Below, one piece after another: positions 8,643 through 17,325 of a stretch of DNA of 43,102 nucleotides; position 1 is the first letter of the stretch, and the number at the start of each line of letters is the position of its first letter. The stretch lies in assembly GCA_036270875.1 (NCBI GenBank), contig DATBBR010000039.1:1-43102 (forward strand), in the 5' to 3' direction. The notes below the pieces were generated by a model, which had not been told where the DNA came from, did no database searches, and worked only from the letters and a program-made list of their open reading frames with translations. A program made the position numbers and the translations under genes. The DNA comes from Acidimicrobiales bacterium (GTDB lineage: Bacteria > Actinomycetota > Acidimicrobiia > Acidimicrobiales > AC-9).

Positions 8643-9878
8643 ATGGCCGAAGGGTCGAATCCGCTGGACAAAGGGCCCCGACCACCGCTGTCAAAGCGGG
8701 TCACCCGGTCCCAGTGGGAGGCCGTCGACGCCGTGCTCGCGGTCATCTTTGCCGGACTGACCGTCCCGTTCCTGGCCGGCCTCGATCACAACTTCTCGCG
8801 AAATCTCCCGCTCTGGCCGATGGTCCTTCTCAGCCTGGCCGCCACGCTCCCGCTCGCTCTTCGTCGCCGTCACCCGATCGGCGTGCTCGCCATCGTGACC
8901 GTCGCCCTTACCGTGGCCACCGGCTTCGGTGTCGCCTTCGGGCCCAACCCGACGATCGCCCTCGCCGTGTACACGGTGGCCACCCAGTGCGATCGACGAC
9001 GATCGTTTTCCGCTCTCGTGACGGCCGAGGTGGCGCTCGTCGGGGCCCTCGTCGTGGCCGAGCTCACGACCACGATCAAGGGCGATCTGACGTTCAGTCC
9101 GGTGGTGGCGGCAGCGGCGTGGTTCGTGGGGGACAGCATCAGGGCCCGGCGGGCCTACACCGCCGGCCTGGCCGAACAGGCCGCGCAGCGCCAGAGGGAG
9201 GAAGTCGAACGGGCGCGCCGGTCGGTGGTCGAGGAGCGAGTCCGCATCGCCCGGGAGCTCCACGACGTGGTCGCCCACAGTTTGAGCGTCATCTCCATCC
9301 AGGCCGGCGCGGGGCGTCACGTCCTCGACAGCGACCCGGCGGAGACCCGCCGCGCCCTCGCATCGGTGGAGACGACAAGTCGGAGCGCCCTCGGCGAGCT
9401 GCGGCGGGTCGTCGGCTTGCTCCGCCAGGCCGATCAGCTCTCCCCCGCCCTGGCGCCGGCTCCGGGACTCGACGACCTCGGCCGGCTCGTCGAGCAGGTG
9501 CGCGCGGCAGGAGTGCCGGTCGAGCTCGATCTCGGTGGCGAGCCGATCTCGCTGCCCCAGGGCGTAGAGCTCTCCGTCTACCGGATCGTGCAGGAAGCGC
9601 TCACCAACGTGGTCAAGCACGCGGGACCGGCGCGCGCCCGCGTCGCCATCTCGGTCGCCCTCGACGCGGTCGATGTCGAGATCTTCGACGACGGCCGCGG
9701 CCTCGAAATCTCGGTCAGTGATGGCAACGGCGCCCGCAGCGACGACCAACCCCAGCATCATGGGATCATCGGCATGCGCGAGCGGGTGGCCCTCTACGGC
9801 GGCTCCTTGACCGTGGGCGGTGGTCCGAACGGGGGGTTCCGGGTCGCCGCCCACCTTCCACTCGTCGACCGTCCGTGA
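8643..9878 (+). CDS. Sensor histidine kinase, NarL/DesK-type (HisKA_3)
   Basis: The 411-residue protein has an N-terminal membrane domain of four to five hydrophobic segments (about residues 28-165) and a short coiled linker. The HisKA_3 motif RIARELHDVVAHSLS carries the phospho-acceptor His207, and a HATPase_c domain follows with EALTNVVKHA (N box) and DDGRGL (G1 box). No extracellular sensor domain is visible, so it probably senses within the membrane. It overlaps the response regulator by four bases (GTGA) and diverges from an ABC exporter that it is likely to control. Confidence 0.92.
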   Translation: MAEGSNPLDKGPRPPLSKRVTRSQWEAVDAVLAVIFAGLTVPFLAGLDHNFSRNLPLWPMVLLSLAATLPLALRRRHPIGVLAIVTVALTVATGFGVAFGPNPTIALAVYTVATQCDRRRSFSALVTAEVALVGALVVAELTTTIKGDLTFSPVVAAAAWFVGDSIRARRAYTAGLAEQAAQRQREEVERARRSVVEERVRIARELHDVVAHSLSVISIQAGAGRHVLDSDPAETRRALASVETTSRSALGELRRVVGLLRQADQLSPALAPAPGLDDLGRLVEQVRAAGVPVELDLGGEPISLPQGVELSVYRIVQEALTNVVKHAGPARARVAISVALDAVDVEIFDDGRGLEISVSDGNGARSDDQPQHHGIIGMRERVALYGGSLTVGGGPNGGFRVAAHLPLVDRP

Positions 9879-10537
9879 GCATCGGCGTCGTCGTCGTCGA
9901 CGACCAGGCCCTCGTACGGGGCGGCCTCCGCGTCCTGGTCGACTCGGCCCCTGACCTGACGGTCCTCGGCGAGGCTGCCGACGGGAGCGAAGCCGTCGCC
10001 TTGGCCGAGCGTGTCCGACCGGACGTCATGCTGATGGACATCCGCATGCCGTTGATGGACGGCTTGGAGGCCACGAGGCGCATCACCGCCTCGGTGACGA
10101 CGAGCGCCGTCCGGATCGTGGTCATCACCACGTTCGACCTCGACGAGTACGTCTATGCCGCCCTGCGAGCTGGGGCCAGTGGCTTCCTCCTGAAGGACAC
10201 CCCGCCTGACGAGATGCTCGCCGCCATCCGCGTCGTCGCCAGTGGCGAGGCTCTTCTGGCACCGAGCGTCACGCGACGCCTGATCGAGCAGTTCGTGAGC
10301 CGACCAGAGCCCACCGTTCGCTCCCAGGACGCGTTGATGCACCTCACCGCACGCGAGCGGGAGGTGCTGGCGCTGGTGGCCCGCGGACGTTCCAACGCCG
10401 AGATCTCGAACGAGCTGTCGATGAGCCCGGCAACGGCCAAGACCCACGTCAGCCGTCTGCTCACCAAGCTCGACGCCCGGGACCGCGCCCAGCTGGTCGT
10501 GATCGCGTACGAGACGGGCCTCGCAGTACCCGGCTGA
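9875..10537 (+). CDS. Response regulator, NarL/LuxR family
   Basis: This is a 220-residue two-domain regulator. The receiver domain has acidic residues DD at 9-10, phospho-acceptor Asp55 in LMDIRMP and a conserved Lys in GFLLKDTPP. A C-terminal LuxR-type helix-turn-helix begins at LTAREREVLALVARG and continues to the recognition helix near ATAKTHVSRLLTKL. The GTG start overlaps the kinase stop. It is the partner of the preceding kinase, and its likely targets are its own promoter and the divergent exporter. Confidence 0.94.
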   Translation: MSIGVVVVDDQALVRGGLRVLVDSAPDLTVLGEAADGSEAVALAERVRPDVMLMDIRMPLMDGLEATRRITASVTTSAVRIVVITTFDLDEYVYAALRAGASGFLLKDTPPDEMLAAIRVVASGEALLAPSVTRRLIEQFVSRPEPTVRSQDALMHLTAREREVLALVARGRSNAEISNELSMSPATAKTHVSRLLTKLDARDRAQLVVIAYETGLAVPG

Positions 10538-10557
10538 CGAGTCCAGCTCCTGGTGGC

Positions 10558-11685
10558 TCAGCGGTCGAGCACCTCGACCGCCACCAGCTCCTCGAGGTAG
10601 CGGGGATCCCACCAGGACAGCTGGAGCTGCTTGGCCCGGCGGAAGTACAGCTGGATGTCGTACTCGACGGTGAAGCCGACGCCCCCGAAGACCTGCTGCG
10701 CCATGGCGGTCACGTCACGGAAGGTCTGGCAGGCGAACAGCTTGGCCATGGGAGCCAGGCGCGCCGTCGACCGGCCCGTCGACCGGGCCCACGCCGCCTC
10801 CCACACCAGCGTCTCGGCCCCGTCGACCCGGGTGACGGCGTCAGCGAGATAGTGGGAGATGGCCTGGAAGGCGCCGAGGGGCTTGTCGAACTGGAACCGG
10901 TCCTTGGCGTACTGGACCGTGATGTCGAGGGCGTACCGGGCCCCGCCCACCGCCTGGGCGGCGAGCAGCACGATCCCGTCGCGCATCACCTGGTCCCACG
11001 CCGACCACCCGGCGCCGGGCGTGCCCACCACCGCGTCGCCAGCGACCAAGACTCCGTCGAAGTCCACGCGGCACTGGCTGTCGGACGCCACCGTGGGCTG
11101 AGGGGTGAGCGTCACACCATCGGCGTGTGGGTCGACCAGCGACAGCACCACGGCATCTGGCGCCTCGCCGCAGCGCGCCAGCACCAACAGCCGATCGGCT
11201 GCAGCCGCGTACTCGACATGGCGCTTCGTCCCCGTCAGCCGCCAGCCTTCGCCCTCGGCCGTCGCCGACAGCCGCACCCCGGCCGGCCCGAATCCGCGCC
11301 CGGGCTCGAGCCACGCGGGGGTGACGACCGCGTCCCCGGACGCGATCGGGGCGAGCCACCGATCGCGCTGCTCGTCCGTGCCGGCCAGGGCGAGCACGCC
11401 ACCGCTCATGACCGAGCTGACAAAGTGTGGTGAGGGCGCGAGCGTCCGGCCCAGCTCCTCGTACACCACCACGGCGTCGAGCATCGACATCCCAGAGCCG
11501 CCCCACCGCTCGGGGAGGGTGAGGCCGAGGATGCCCGTCTCCAACAGCTGCGCCCACAGCTGGTCGGGATAGCCGATCGCATCGCCCTCCATCTGGCGGA
11601 CGACGTCGAGGCTGGCGTGCTTGGCGCACATGCCCCGCACGGCGTCCCGGAGCAGCTCCTGCTCGGCGGTGAAGTCCAGCTCCAT
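10558..11685 (-). CDS. Acyl-CoA dehydrogenase (FadE-type, small beta-subunit-like)
   Basis: This 375-residue flavoprotein family member begins MELDFTAEQELLRDAVRGMC and ends with the FAD/tetramer region QVFGGVGFTVEYDIQLYFRRAKQ. Such shorter, divergent subunits in actinobacteria often form alpha2-beta2 heterotetramers on steroid or side-chain CoA thioesters (as in the ChsE1-ChsE2 type); this is known for the family and inferred here. A likely alpha partner is the dehydrogenase at 13870-15051, three genes upstream in the same leftward run. It is the last gene of the run and faces the response regulator gene. Confidence 0.88.
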   Translation of the reverse strand: MELDFTAEQELLRDAVRGMCAKHASLDVVRQMEGDAIGYPDQLWAQLLETGILGLTLPERWGGSGMSMLDAVVVYEELGRTLAPSPHFVSSVMSGGVLALAGTDEQRDRWLAPIASGDAVVTPAWLEPGRGFGPAGVRLSATAEGEGWRLTGTKRHVEYAAAADRLLVLARCGEAPDAVVLSLVDPHADGVTLTPQPTVASDSQCRVDFDGVLVAGDAVVGTPGAGWSAWDQVMRDGIVLLAAQAVGGARYALDITVQYAKDRFQFDKPLGAFQAISHYLADAVTRVDGAETLVWEAAWARSTGRSTARLAPMAKLFACQTFRDVTAMAQQVFGGVGFTVEYDIQLYFRRAKQLQLSWWDPRYLEELVAVEVLDR

Positions 11686-11715
11686 GGGCGGATATGCCTC
11701 CGGTCGGCTTTGGGA

Positions 11716-12192
11716 TCAGGGATGCCAGCGCTCGGCGCGCCGGGCCCACGGGTTGTCGTCGGGAGCGACGGGGATGGCGATGCGGGCCGAGCACTCGGTG
11801 CACGTCTGGTCGCCGACCCGGAGGGCGAGGTCGACCTCGGCCCAGCCGCAGCCGGTGTCGTCGACCTCCACGGTGCGCACCACGCCCGACAGCGCCATGG
11901 TGTCTCCCGGGAAGACCGACCCCTTCATCCGGAACCGCATCCGTCCCAGTCGGCCCTTGGGGCCCGTCCAGTCGGTCAGGTAGCGCTCGAACCACGCCGC
12001 CTGGTTGGGGGTGTTCATGAAGATGTCGCGGATGCCGTTGCGGTTCACCGCGAAGTCGTGGTCGTGGTGCATCGGTCGCCAGTCCCGGCTGGCCAGCGCG
12101 CCGAGCACGATGGTGGTGGCGCTGACCTCGTGGGACAGCGGCGGCAGCTCCTGGCCCTCCTTCACGTCGTCGAGGGTGAGGCGGGGGACCAT
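11716..12192 (-). CDS. MaoC-like hydratase subunit (ChsH1-like)
   Basis: The 158-residue hotdog protein carries the hydratase 2 signature SRDWRPMHHDHDFA, with the catalytic Asp and His spaced as in R-specific enoyl-CoA hydratases, then a GIRDIFMNT segment. The start is the ATG of a TGATG overlap with the preceding gene; a GTG one codon upstream is equally possible. Its neighbour is a second, divergent MaoC protein. This pairing recalls the ChsH1-ChsH2 steroid side-chain hydratase of mycobacteria, where only one subunit keeps the catalytic dyad. The substrate is probably a branched or steroid enoyl-CoA, which is an inference. Confidence 0.85.
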   Translation of the reverse strand: MVPRLTLDDVKEGQELPPLSHEVSATTIVLGALASRDWRPMHHDHDFAVNRNGIRDIFMNTPNQAAWFERYLTDWTGPKGRLGRMRFRMKGSVFPGDTMALSGVVRTVEVDDTGCGWAEVDLALRVGDQTCTECSARIAIPVAPDDNPWARRAERWHP

Positions 12193-12704
12193 CACGACGG
12201 GCCCCGCCGGTACCCAAAACCCGTGTAGGACTCCACGCCCACCAGCTCGTCGCGGTGGTTGCGGTACTCGACGTCGATCACCCAGAACCGGCCCGTTCCG
12301 AGGCGAGTCGTCTTCTCCTCGCTCACCGACTGCAGTACCTGGCGGCTGGACACGACGTCACCCGGCCGCACCGGCTCGAAGAAGGTGATGGTGTTGTCGC
12401 TGATCACGGCCTCCGGTAGCCCGAAGCGCTCCTTCAGGTCGAAGTGCACCTGCAATGGCTGGGCCTCGCCCGCTCGTCCCGGTGCCCAATGGTGGGGACG
12501 AAACCACACCGACAGCATCGTCGGCGGCGCCACGGGACCGCCGGTGACCGCCGACGCCACCTCGTCGTCCCAGAAGGGGGGGTTGCCGTTCTCCACCGAC
12601 GCGCACGTGGTCCACACGTAGCTGCGCTCGACCGGGAACTCGCCGGCCTCCTCGTACTGCGTGCGCCCAATGACCTCGGCGACGTCCGCAGGAAGAGAGC
12701 TCAT
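12192..12704 (-). CDS. MaoC-like hydratase subunit, N-type domain (ChsH2-like)
   Basis: This 170-residue protein belongs to the FAS1-like or MaoC N-type hotdog group. It has VENGNPPFWDDEVA near residue 40, a GPVAPPTML segment and an FFEPVRPGD segment typical of the non-catalytic partner of a MaoC heterodimer. It resembles the N-terminal part of ChsH2 but lacks that protein's C-terminal DUF35 domain. A free DUF35 protein is encoded at 31657. The start is the ATG at 12704, overlapping the racemase stop by four bases (ATGA). Confidence 0.83.
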   Translation of the reverse strand: MSSLPADVAEVIGRTQYEEAGEFPVERSYVWTTCASVENGNPPFWDDEVASAVTGGPVAPPTMLSVWFRPHHWAPGRAGEAQPLQVHFDLKERFGLPEAVISDNTITFFEPVRPGDVVSSRQVLQSVSEEKTTRLGTGRFWVIDVEYRNHRDELVGVESYTGFGYRRGPS

Positions 12705-13867
12705 GCGACCGCACCGCATTCACGGAGCCGGGTGCACTCTGCCGGGGACAGCCCGGCCTCCACCAGTAGCTCGTCGGTGTCGGTCTTGCCCGCGTCGCGC
12801 ACTCGAACCGGCTCCGCCGGGGCGACCGTTCCCGCCAGCACGGGGGCCACCTGGAGAAAAGTGCCGTGCTGGGGGTGCGTCGCCTTCACGAACGTGCCCC
12901 GCGCCGACAGCTGCGGATCCTCCACGACCTCGGGCACGGAGAGCACCGGGGCGACGCAGGCGTCAGACGCGGCCAGCTCGGCGACCCAGTCGTCCCGATC
13001 GCGGGTCGCGAACACCGCAGCCAGATCGGCCCTGATGCGCTCCTGGACCTCGTCGTCGGTCTGGCAATCGACCCATTGCGGAACGCCGAGGGCGCGGCAC
13101 AGGTTGGCCCAGAAGCGCGGCTCGATCGCCGCCACCGCCACCCATCCTCCGTCCGCCGTCCGGTAGGTGTCATAGCAGGCGTAGCGCCCGGTGAGCATCC
13201 CGTGGCCGGGGCCGGGCACGACCCCGGTGGCCAGGTACTCATCGATCTGCAGGGCCATGAGGGCCACGACGCCGTCGGCGACCGACACGTCGAGGTAGGC
13301 GCCCTCCCCGCTGGCGCCCCGTCGCACCAGGGCGGCAAGGATGCCGATCACGGCCTGCATGCCGCCCCCGGCGCTGTCGGCGACCGTCGCACCCGGGATC
13401 GGCGGCTTGCCCTCGGCCCCCCGTCCCGAGCAGTCGAGGAACCCGCTCACGGCCAGGTAGTCGAGGTCATGGCCGGCCCGCTCGGCGTGGGGTCCGGACT
13501 GGCCGTGCCCGGTCGTCGAGCAGTAGACGATGCGCGGGTTGCGACCCCGGACGTCGTCGTAGCCGATCCCCAGCCTGGCGGTCACGCCCGGACGAAAGCT
13601 CTCGATGATCACGTCCACCCCCTCGGCCAATCGCAGGAAGGCCTCCCTGCCCTCGCCGGACTTGAGGTCGACGAGCAGACGCTTCATGCCCCGGTGGGCG
13701 CTGTACGCGAAGAACGGCGGCGTGAGGTGCACACCTTCCCTGGCCGGGACCGGTCCGACCTTCACGACCGTGGCGCCGTAGTCGGCCAGCCAACGCGACG
13801 CCCGTGCGGCCGGCCCCACGCTCGCCAGATCGAGCACGGTGACACCCTCGAGCATCGGCCTGGTCAC
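12701..13867 (-). CDS. CoA-transferase family III protein, alpha-methylacyl-CoA racemase-like
   Basis: The 388-residue CaiB/BaiF-fold protein keeps both catalytic positions of the mycobacterial racemase MCR. His133-Asp134 lie in AGHDLDYLAVSG and Asp164 in TVADSAGGG. AMACR/MCR inverts the alpha-methyl centre of branched-chain and cholesterol side-chain CoA esters so that beta-oxidation can start. Its position between acyl-CoA dehydrogenase and MaoC genes fits that role. The GTG start is two bases after the dehydrogenase stop, so translation is coupled. A formyl-CoA-transferase-like activity is the alternative, but the conserved racemase His argues against it. Confidence 0.86.
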   Translation of the reverse strand: MTRPMLEGVTVLDLASVGPAARASRWLADYGATVVKVGPVPAREGVHLTPPFFAYSAHRGMKRLLVDLKSGEGREAFLRLAEGVDVIIESFRPGVTARLGIGYDDVRGRNPRIVYCSTTGHGQSGPHAERAGHDLDYLAVSGFLDCSGRGAEGKPPIPGATVADSAGGGMQAVIGILAALVRRGASGEGAYLDVSVADGVVALMALQIDEYLATGVVPGPGHGMLTGRYACYDTYRTADGGWVAVAAIEPRFWANLCRALGVPQWVDCQTDDEVQERIRADLAAVFATRDRDDWVAELAASDACVAPVLSVPEVVEDPQLSARGTFVKATHPQHGTFLQVAPVLAGTVAPAEPVRVRDAGKTDTDELLVEAGLSPAECTRLRECGAVA

Positions 13868-13869
13868 GC

Positions 13870-15051
13870 TCAGAAGTTCTTGGGCAGGCCGAGCTTGCGG
13901 CGGGCGATGATGTTCTTCTGGATCTCGGAGGCGCCGCCGCCGAGGGTGTCGATCACCGTGTAGCGGTACGTCGACTCCGCCCGTCCCTGCATCGGAGCGT
14001 CCTCGGTGTGCACCCGCAGCTGGCTGCCGGGACCACCGATGTCCATGGAGGCGTTCGCCAGCCGCTTGGAGAGCTCGGTGGCGAACAGCTTGTACTCCGA
14101 CGCCTCGGTGGTCGGGGGCGGGCCTCCCTTCATCGACTTGGCCACGAAGCGCAGCCCCAGCACGCGCGCCACCTCGCAGTCGGTGGCGAGGCGGGCGATC
14201 TCGTGGCGGACCACCGGGTCGTCACCCAGGCGCTCGTCGTCGCGCGTCTCGGTCGCCACGTAATCGCGCAGCAGGTCCATCCGCTGCTCGATGGGCGAGA
14301 ACGTGAACATGGTGAACCGCTCGAGGTCCAGTGCCTCGGAGATGTACTGGAAGCCTCGGTTCAGCTCGCCGACGACGTAGTCGTCAGACACCCAGACGTC
14401 GTCGAAGAAGACGTCGTTGGTGCGCTCGTCGCCCATCGTCCAGATGCCGTTGATGGTGATGCCGGGCTGGTCGAGGGGGACGAGGAACAGAGTGATCCCG
14501 CGATGCTTGGGCGCGTCCGGGTCGGTGCGGGCGCCCACCCAGTACCACTCGGCAAAGTGGGCCGAGGTCGTCCACGTCTTCTGGCCGTTCAACCGCCAGC
14601 CGTCGCCATCGCGCGTCGCTCGCAGCTTCATGGAAGCGGCGTCGGAGCCGGCGTCGGGCTCGCTGTAGCCCACGGCGAACTCGACCTCGTTGCGCAGGAT
14701 CTTGGGCAGGAACTCCTTCTTCAGCCGGTCGCTCCCGTGGGCCAGGATCGTCTTGCCGATGATCCCCACGCCCTTGCCGATCTGCGGGCCGCCCCGACGG
14801 GCCAGGGCCTCGTTGAGGAGGTACTCGTAGACCCCGTCGCTCTCCTGGCCGCCCCACTCCTTGGGCCAGGTGATCCCGAGCCAGCCGTGCTCGCCGACCT
14901 TGCGCATGAACGCCCGCTTCTTCGGCGTGTCGACGATCTGGGCCATGTTCTCCCGCGTGACGTCGAACACCTCGGGATCGTCGTTGTCGTCGAGAAAGCG
15001 CTCGACCTCTTCCCGGAAGGCGACCTGCTCGGGGGAGAGCTCGAAATCCAA
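13870..15051 (-). CDS. Acyl-CoA dehydrogenase (FadE-type, large subunit-like)
   Basis: This is a 393-residue full-length acyl-CoA dehydrogenase. The WPKEWGG motif, FAD-contact region VGYSEPDAGSDAASM and WRLNGQKTWTTSAHFAEW are all present. The C terminus reads IDTLGGGASEIQKNIIARRKLG, the FAD-binding end. Long-tail members of this kind occur in steroid and branched-acid clusters as catalytic alpha subunits. The start is a TTG after AGGGAG. A palindromic operator candidate (15103-15117) lies about 50 bases upstream, suggesting an internal promoter for this gene and the four downstream. Confidence 0.9.
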   Translation of the reverse strand: MDFELSPEQVAFREEVERFLDDNDDPEVFDVTRENMAQIVDTPKKRAFMRKVGEHGWLGITWPKEWGGQESDGVYEYLLNEALARRGGPQIGKGVGIIGKTILAHGSDRLKKEFLPKILRNEVEFAVGYSEPDAGSDAASMKLRATRDGDGWRLNGQKTWTTSAHFAEWYWVGARTDPDAPKHRGITLFLVPLDQPGITINGIWTMGDERTNDVFFDDVWVSDDYVVGELNRGFQYISEALDLERFTMFTFSPIEQRMDLLRDYVATETRDDERLGDDPVVRHEIARLATDCEVARVLGLRFVAKSMKGGPPPTTEASEYKLFATELSKRLANASMDIGGPGSQLRVHTEDAPMQGRAESTYRYTVIDTLGGGASEIQKNIIARRKLGLPKNF

Positions 15052-15102
15052 TGTGGCTCCCTAGGCAGGGTGGCGCCCGCCAGCGCTGGCGCCACGCAGA
15101 AT

Positions 15103-15117
15103 CTGATACACCATCAG
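15103..15117. promoter_or_regulatory. Palindromic operator candidate, site C of a shared family
   Basis: CTGATACACCATCAG has perfect 5-base arms around ACACC, the same centre as the site at 20756-20770, and differs from it by a compensating C-to-T/G-to-A pair in the arms that preserves symmetry. It lies immediately after the stop codon of the small dehydrogenase gene and 52 bases before the next gene's TTG. An internal promoter of the leftward run is the simplest explanation. Confidence 0.6.
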
Positions 15118-15118
15118 C

Positions 15119-16141
15119 TTAGGGCACCGGAAGGACCGCTGCGCCAACCCGAGCCCGGTGCCAGGCGGCGTCACCCCACGACGCAGCCAGCGCCCAGCCC
15201 CGCTTCATCCACAAGTGGAGGTCGTGCTCCCAGGTGTAGCCGATGGCGCCGTGGGTCTGGAGTGCGACCCGAGAGGCGAGCGTCGCCGCGTCGGAGGCGT
15301 AGGCCTTGGCCATGGACACGTCGAGCGCCCGCTCGGGCTCGTCGCGGGCCACCGAGTAGGCGGCCCGGTAGACGACCGGCCGGGCCAGCTCCAGCCGGAG
15401 GAGGGCGTCGGCGAGCATGTGCTTGACGGCCTGGAAGGCGCCGATCGGCTGCCCGAACTGCACCCGGTGACGGGCGTGCTGGACGGCGAGGTTGATGAGC
15501 TGCTGCGAGACGCCGAGCAGCTGGGCCGCCGTGGCCAGTGCGCCGCGGTCGAGGGCGGACTCGACTGCCGCCGCGGCCCGTTCGCCGTCGGCAAGCCGTG
15601 TGCCGACCCGCGGCTCCCACTCGACGGTCGCGAGCCGGCGGGCGCCGTCGAGCGACGGCTGCTCGAACATCGTCACCTGGTCCGGCGCGACGGCGTGCAC
15701 CTCGTCGCCCCGCTGGAGCAGGAGCAGGTCGGCAGACCCGGCGTGGTCCACGTACGGATACCCGGCCAGGCCGACGCCGAGGATGGCCTGCCCGGCCGCC
15801 ACCGGGCGAAGCCAGCGCTCCCGCAGATCGTCCGACCCCACCTCGGCCAGCAGGGGTGCCCCCACCGCCGTGGTGTCCACGATGGGCTCGGGAAGGCCGG
15901 CCCGTCCCGACTCCTCGAGCACGAGGACCAGCGACAGCTCGTCCATACCCAGTCCGCCGTGGCTCTCGGGAACGGTCAGGCCGGTGACCCCCAGTGCCGC
16001 CAGCTTCGTCCATCGTTCGGTCGACCATCCGCGGTGGCTCGACCATGCCTCCCGGACGGCGGCGGGCGTGCACTCCTTGGCGAAGAAGTCCCGCACGGTC
16101 GTCCGAAAGAGCACGTGGTCCTCGTCGAAGGCGAACCGCAT
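15119..16141 (-). CDS. Acyl-CoA dehydrogenase, small subunit-like (FadE32/FadE33-like)
   Basis: The 340-residue protein begins MRFAFDEDHVLFRTTVRDFF and ends with ALQTHGAIGYTWEHDLHLWMKRGWAL, a pattern of short actinobacterial FadE subunits. It is truncated in the middle domain relative to full-length members. The start is the ATG of a TGATG overlap with the preceding FadE31-like gene, so the two are probably made in equal amounts and form a heteromer. In M. tuberculosis FadE31, FadE32 and FadE33 act late in C/D-ring breakdown on methyl-branched diacid CoA esters. Assignment to FadE32 versus FadE33 is not possible by eye. The open frame continues far upstream, but that is antisense shadow and not a fusion. 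Confidence 0.88.
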   Translation of the reverse strand: MRFAFDEDHVLFRTTVRDFFAKECTPAAVREAWSSHRGWSTERWTKLAALGVTGLTVPESHGGLGMDELSLVLVLEESGRAGLPEPIVDTTAVGAPLLAEVGSDDLRERWLRPVAAGQAILGVGLAGYPYVDHAGSADLLLLQRGDEVHAVAPDQVTMFEQPSLDGARRLATVEWEPRVGTRLADGERAAAAVESALDRGALATAAQLLGVSQQLINLAVQHARHRVQFGQPIGAFQAVKHMLADALLRLELARPVVYRAAYSVARDEPERALDVSMAKAYASDAATLASRVALQTHGAIGYTWEHDLHLWMKRGWALAASWGDAAWHRARVGAAVLPVP

Positions 16142-17304
16142 CACGAGCTCCGGGGAAGCGACAGGACCCGATCGGCGACGACGTTGCGCTGGATCTCGTT
16201 TGTGCCGGCGTAGATGGGCCCCGCCAGGGCGAAGAGGAAGCCGTCGAGCCACCGGCCGTCGTCCACCACGCTGGGCGCCTTCCCGACGAGCTCGGCCGAC
16301 GGCCCCAGCAGGCGAAGAGCGGTCTCGTGCATGCGCACGTCCATCTCCGACCACCACAGCTTGTTGAGGCTGGACTCGGCCCCGATGGAGCCACCGTCGA
16401 TGATGCGCGACACCGTCCAGTAGGTGTGCAGCCGGTAGGCCTCCGCGTCCATCCAGGCCTGCACCACCTCGCCGGGCAGCGCGGCGTCGGCGGTGCCGCC
16501 CACCCGGCCGTACAGGTCGATGAGCCGCTCGGCCGTCGCGGTGTACCGGGCGGGGCTGCGCAGGCTGAGACCCCGCTCGAAGCCGGCGGTGGCCATGGCG
16601 ACCTTCCAGCCCCGGTCCTGCTCCCCCACCACGTTGGCGGCGGGGACACGGACACCCTCGAGGAAGACTTCGGCGAAGCCGGTCTCCCCGTCGAGCTGGG
16701 CGATCGGGCGGACCGTCACCCCGTGGGCGTCCATCGGCACGAGGATGAAGGTCAGCCCGCGATGGCGCTCCGCCGCGGGGTCGGTCCGGAACAGCCCGAA
16801 CATCCAGTCGGCGAAGGCGCCGCGGGAGCACCACGTCTTCTGGCCGTCGAGCACGTAGTCGTCGCCGTCGCGGACCGCCCGGCTGCGGATGGCGGCCAGG
16901 TCGCTCCCGGCGTCGGGCTCGGACCACCCCTGGCACCAGATCTCGTCCCCGGAGGACATGGGCGGGAGGAAGCGGGCCTTCTGCTCTTCGGTGCCGAGCT
17001 CGATGATGGTCGGCCCGAGGAGGAAGATGCCGTTCTGGTTGACCCGGCCTGGGGCATCGGCCCGGTAGTACTCCTCCTCGAAGACCAGCCACTCGATCAG
17101 GTTCGCACCCTGACCTCCGTGCTCGACCGGCCACGAGACCGTCGACCAGCCTCCGCCCGAGAGCTGTCGCTCCCATTCGCGGTGCTGCTCGAACCCCTCG
17201 GCGGTGTCCATGGAAGCGAGCGGCGCCGCTGGGACGTTGTCCTCCAGCCACGACCTGGCGATCCGCCGGAACTCCTCCTCGTGGGGCGTGAAATCGAGAT
17301 CCAT
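16141..17304 (-). CDS. Acyl-CoA dehydrogenase (FadE31-like)
   Basis: The 387-residue protein shows GWSEPDAGSDLAAIRSRAV, VLDGQKTWCSRGAFADW and the C-terminal IYAGTNEIQRNVVADRVL segment with a FAD-binding glycine. Its sequence from AEGFEQHREW through RLHTYWTVSRI reminds me strongly of mycobacterial FadE31 (Rv3562). That protein belongs to the KstR2 regulon and dehydrogenates an intermediate of steroid C/D-ring catabolism. The start ATG has GGGAGG upstream. It is 21 bases after ipdC and overlaps the small-subunit gene, so it belongs to the echA20-ipdABC transcript. Confidence 0.88.
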   Translation of the reverse strand: MDLDFTPHEEEFRRIARSWLEDNVPAAPLASMDTAEGFEQHREWERQLSGGGWSTVSWPVEHGGQGANLIEWLVFEEEYYRADAPGRVNQNGIFLLGPTIIELGTEEQKARFLPPMSSGDEIWCQGWSEPDAGSDLAAIRSRAVRDGDDYVLDGQKTWCSRGAFADWMFGLFRTDPAAERHRGLTFILVPMDAHGVTVRPIAQLDGETGFAEVFLEGVRVPAANVVGEQDRGWKVAMATAGFERGLSLRSPARYTATAERLIDLYGRVGGTADAALPGEVVQAWMDAEAYRLHTYWTVSRIIDGGSIGAESSLNKLWWSEMDVRMHETALRLLGPSAELVGKAPSVVDDGRWLDGFLFALAGPIYAGTNEIQRNVVADRVLSLPRSS

Positions 17305-17325
17305 GAGGCCTCCCGCTCCCGCCGG

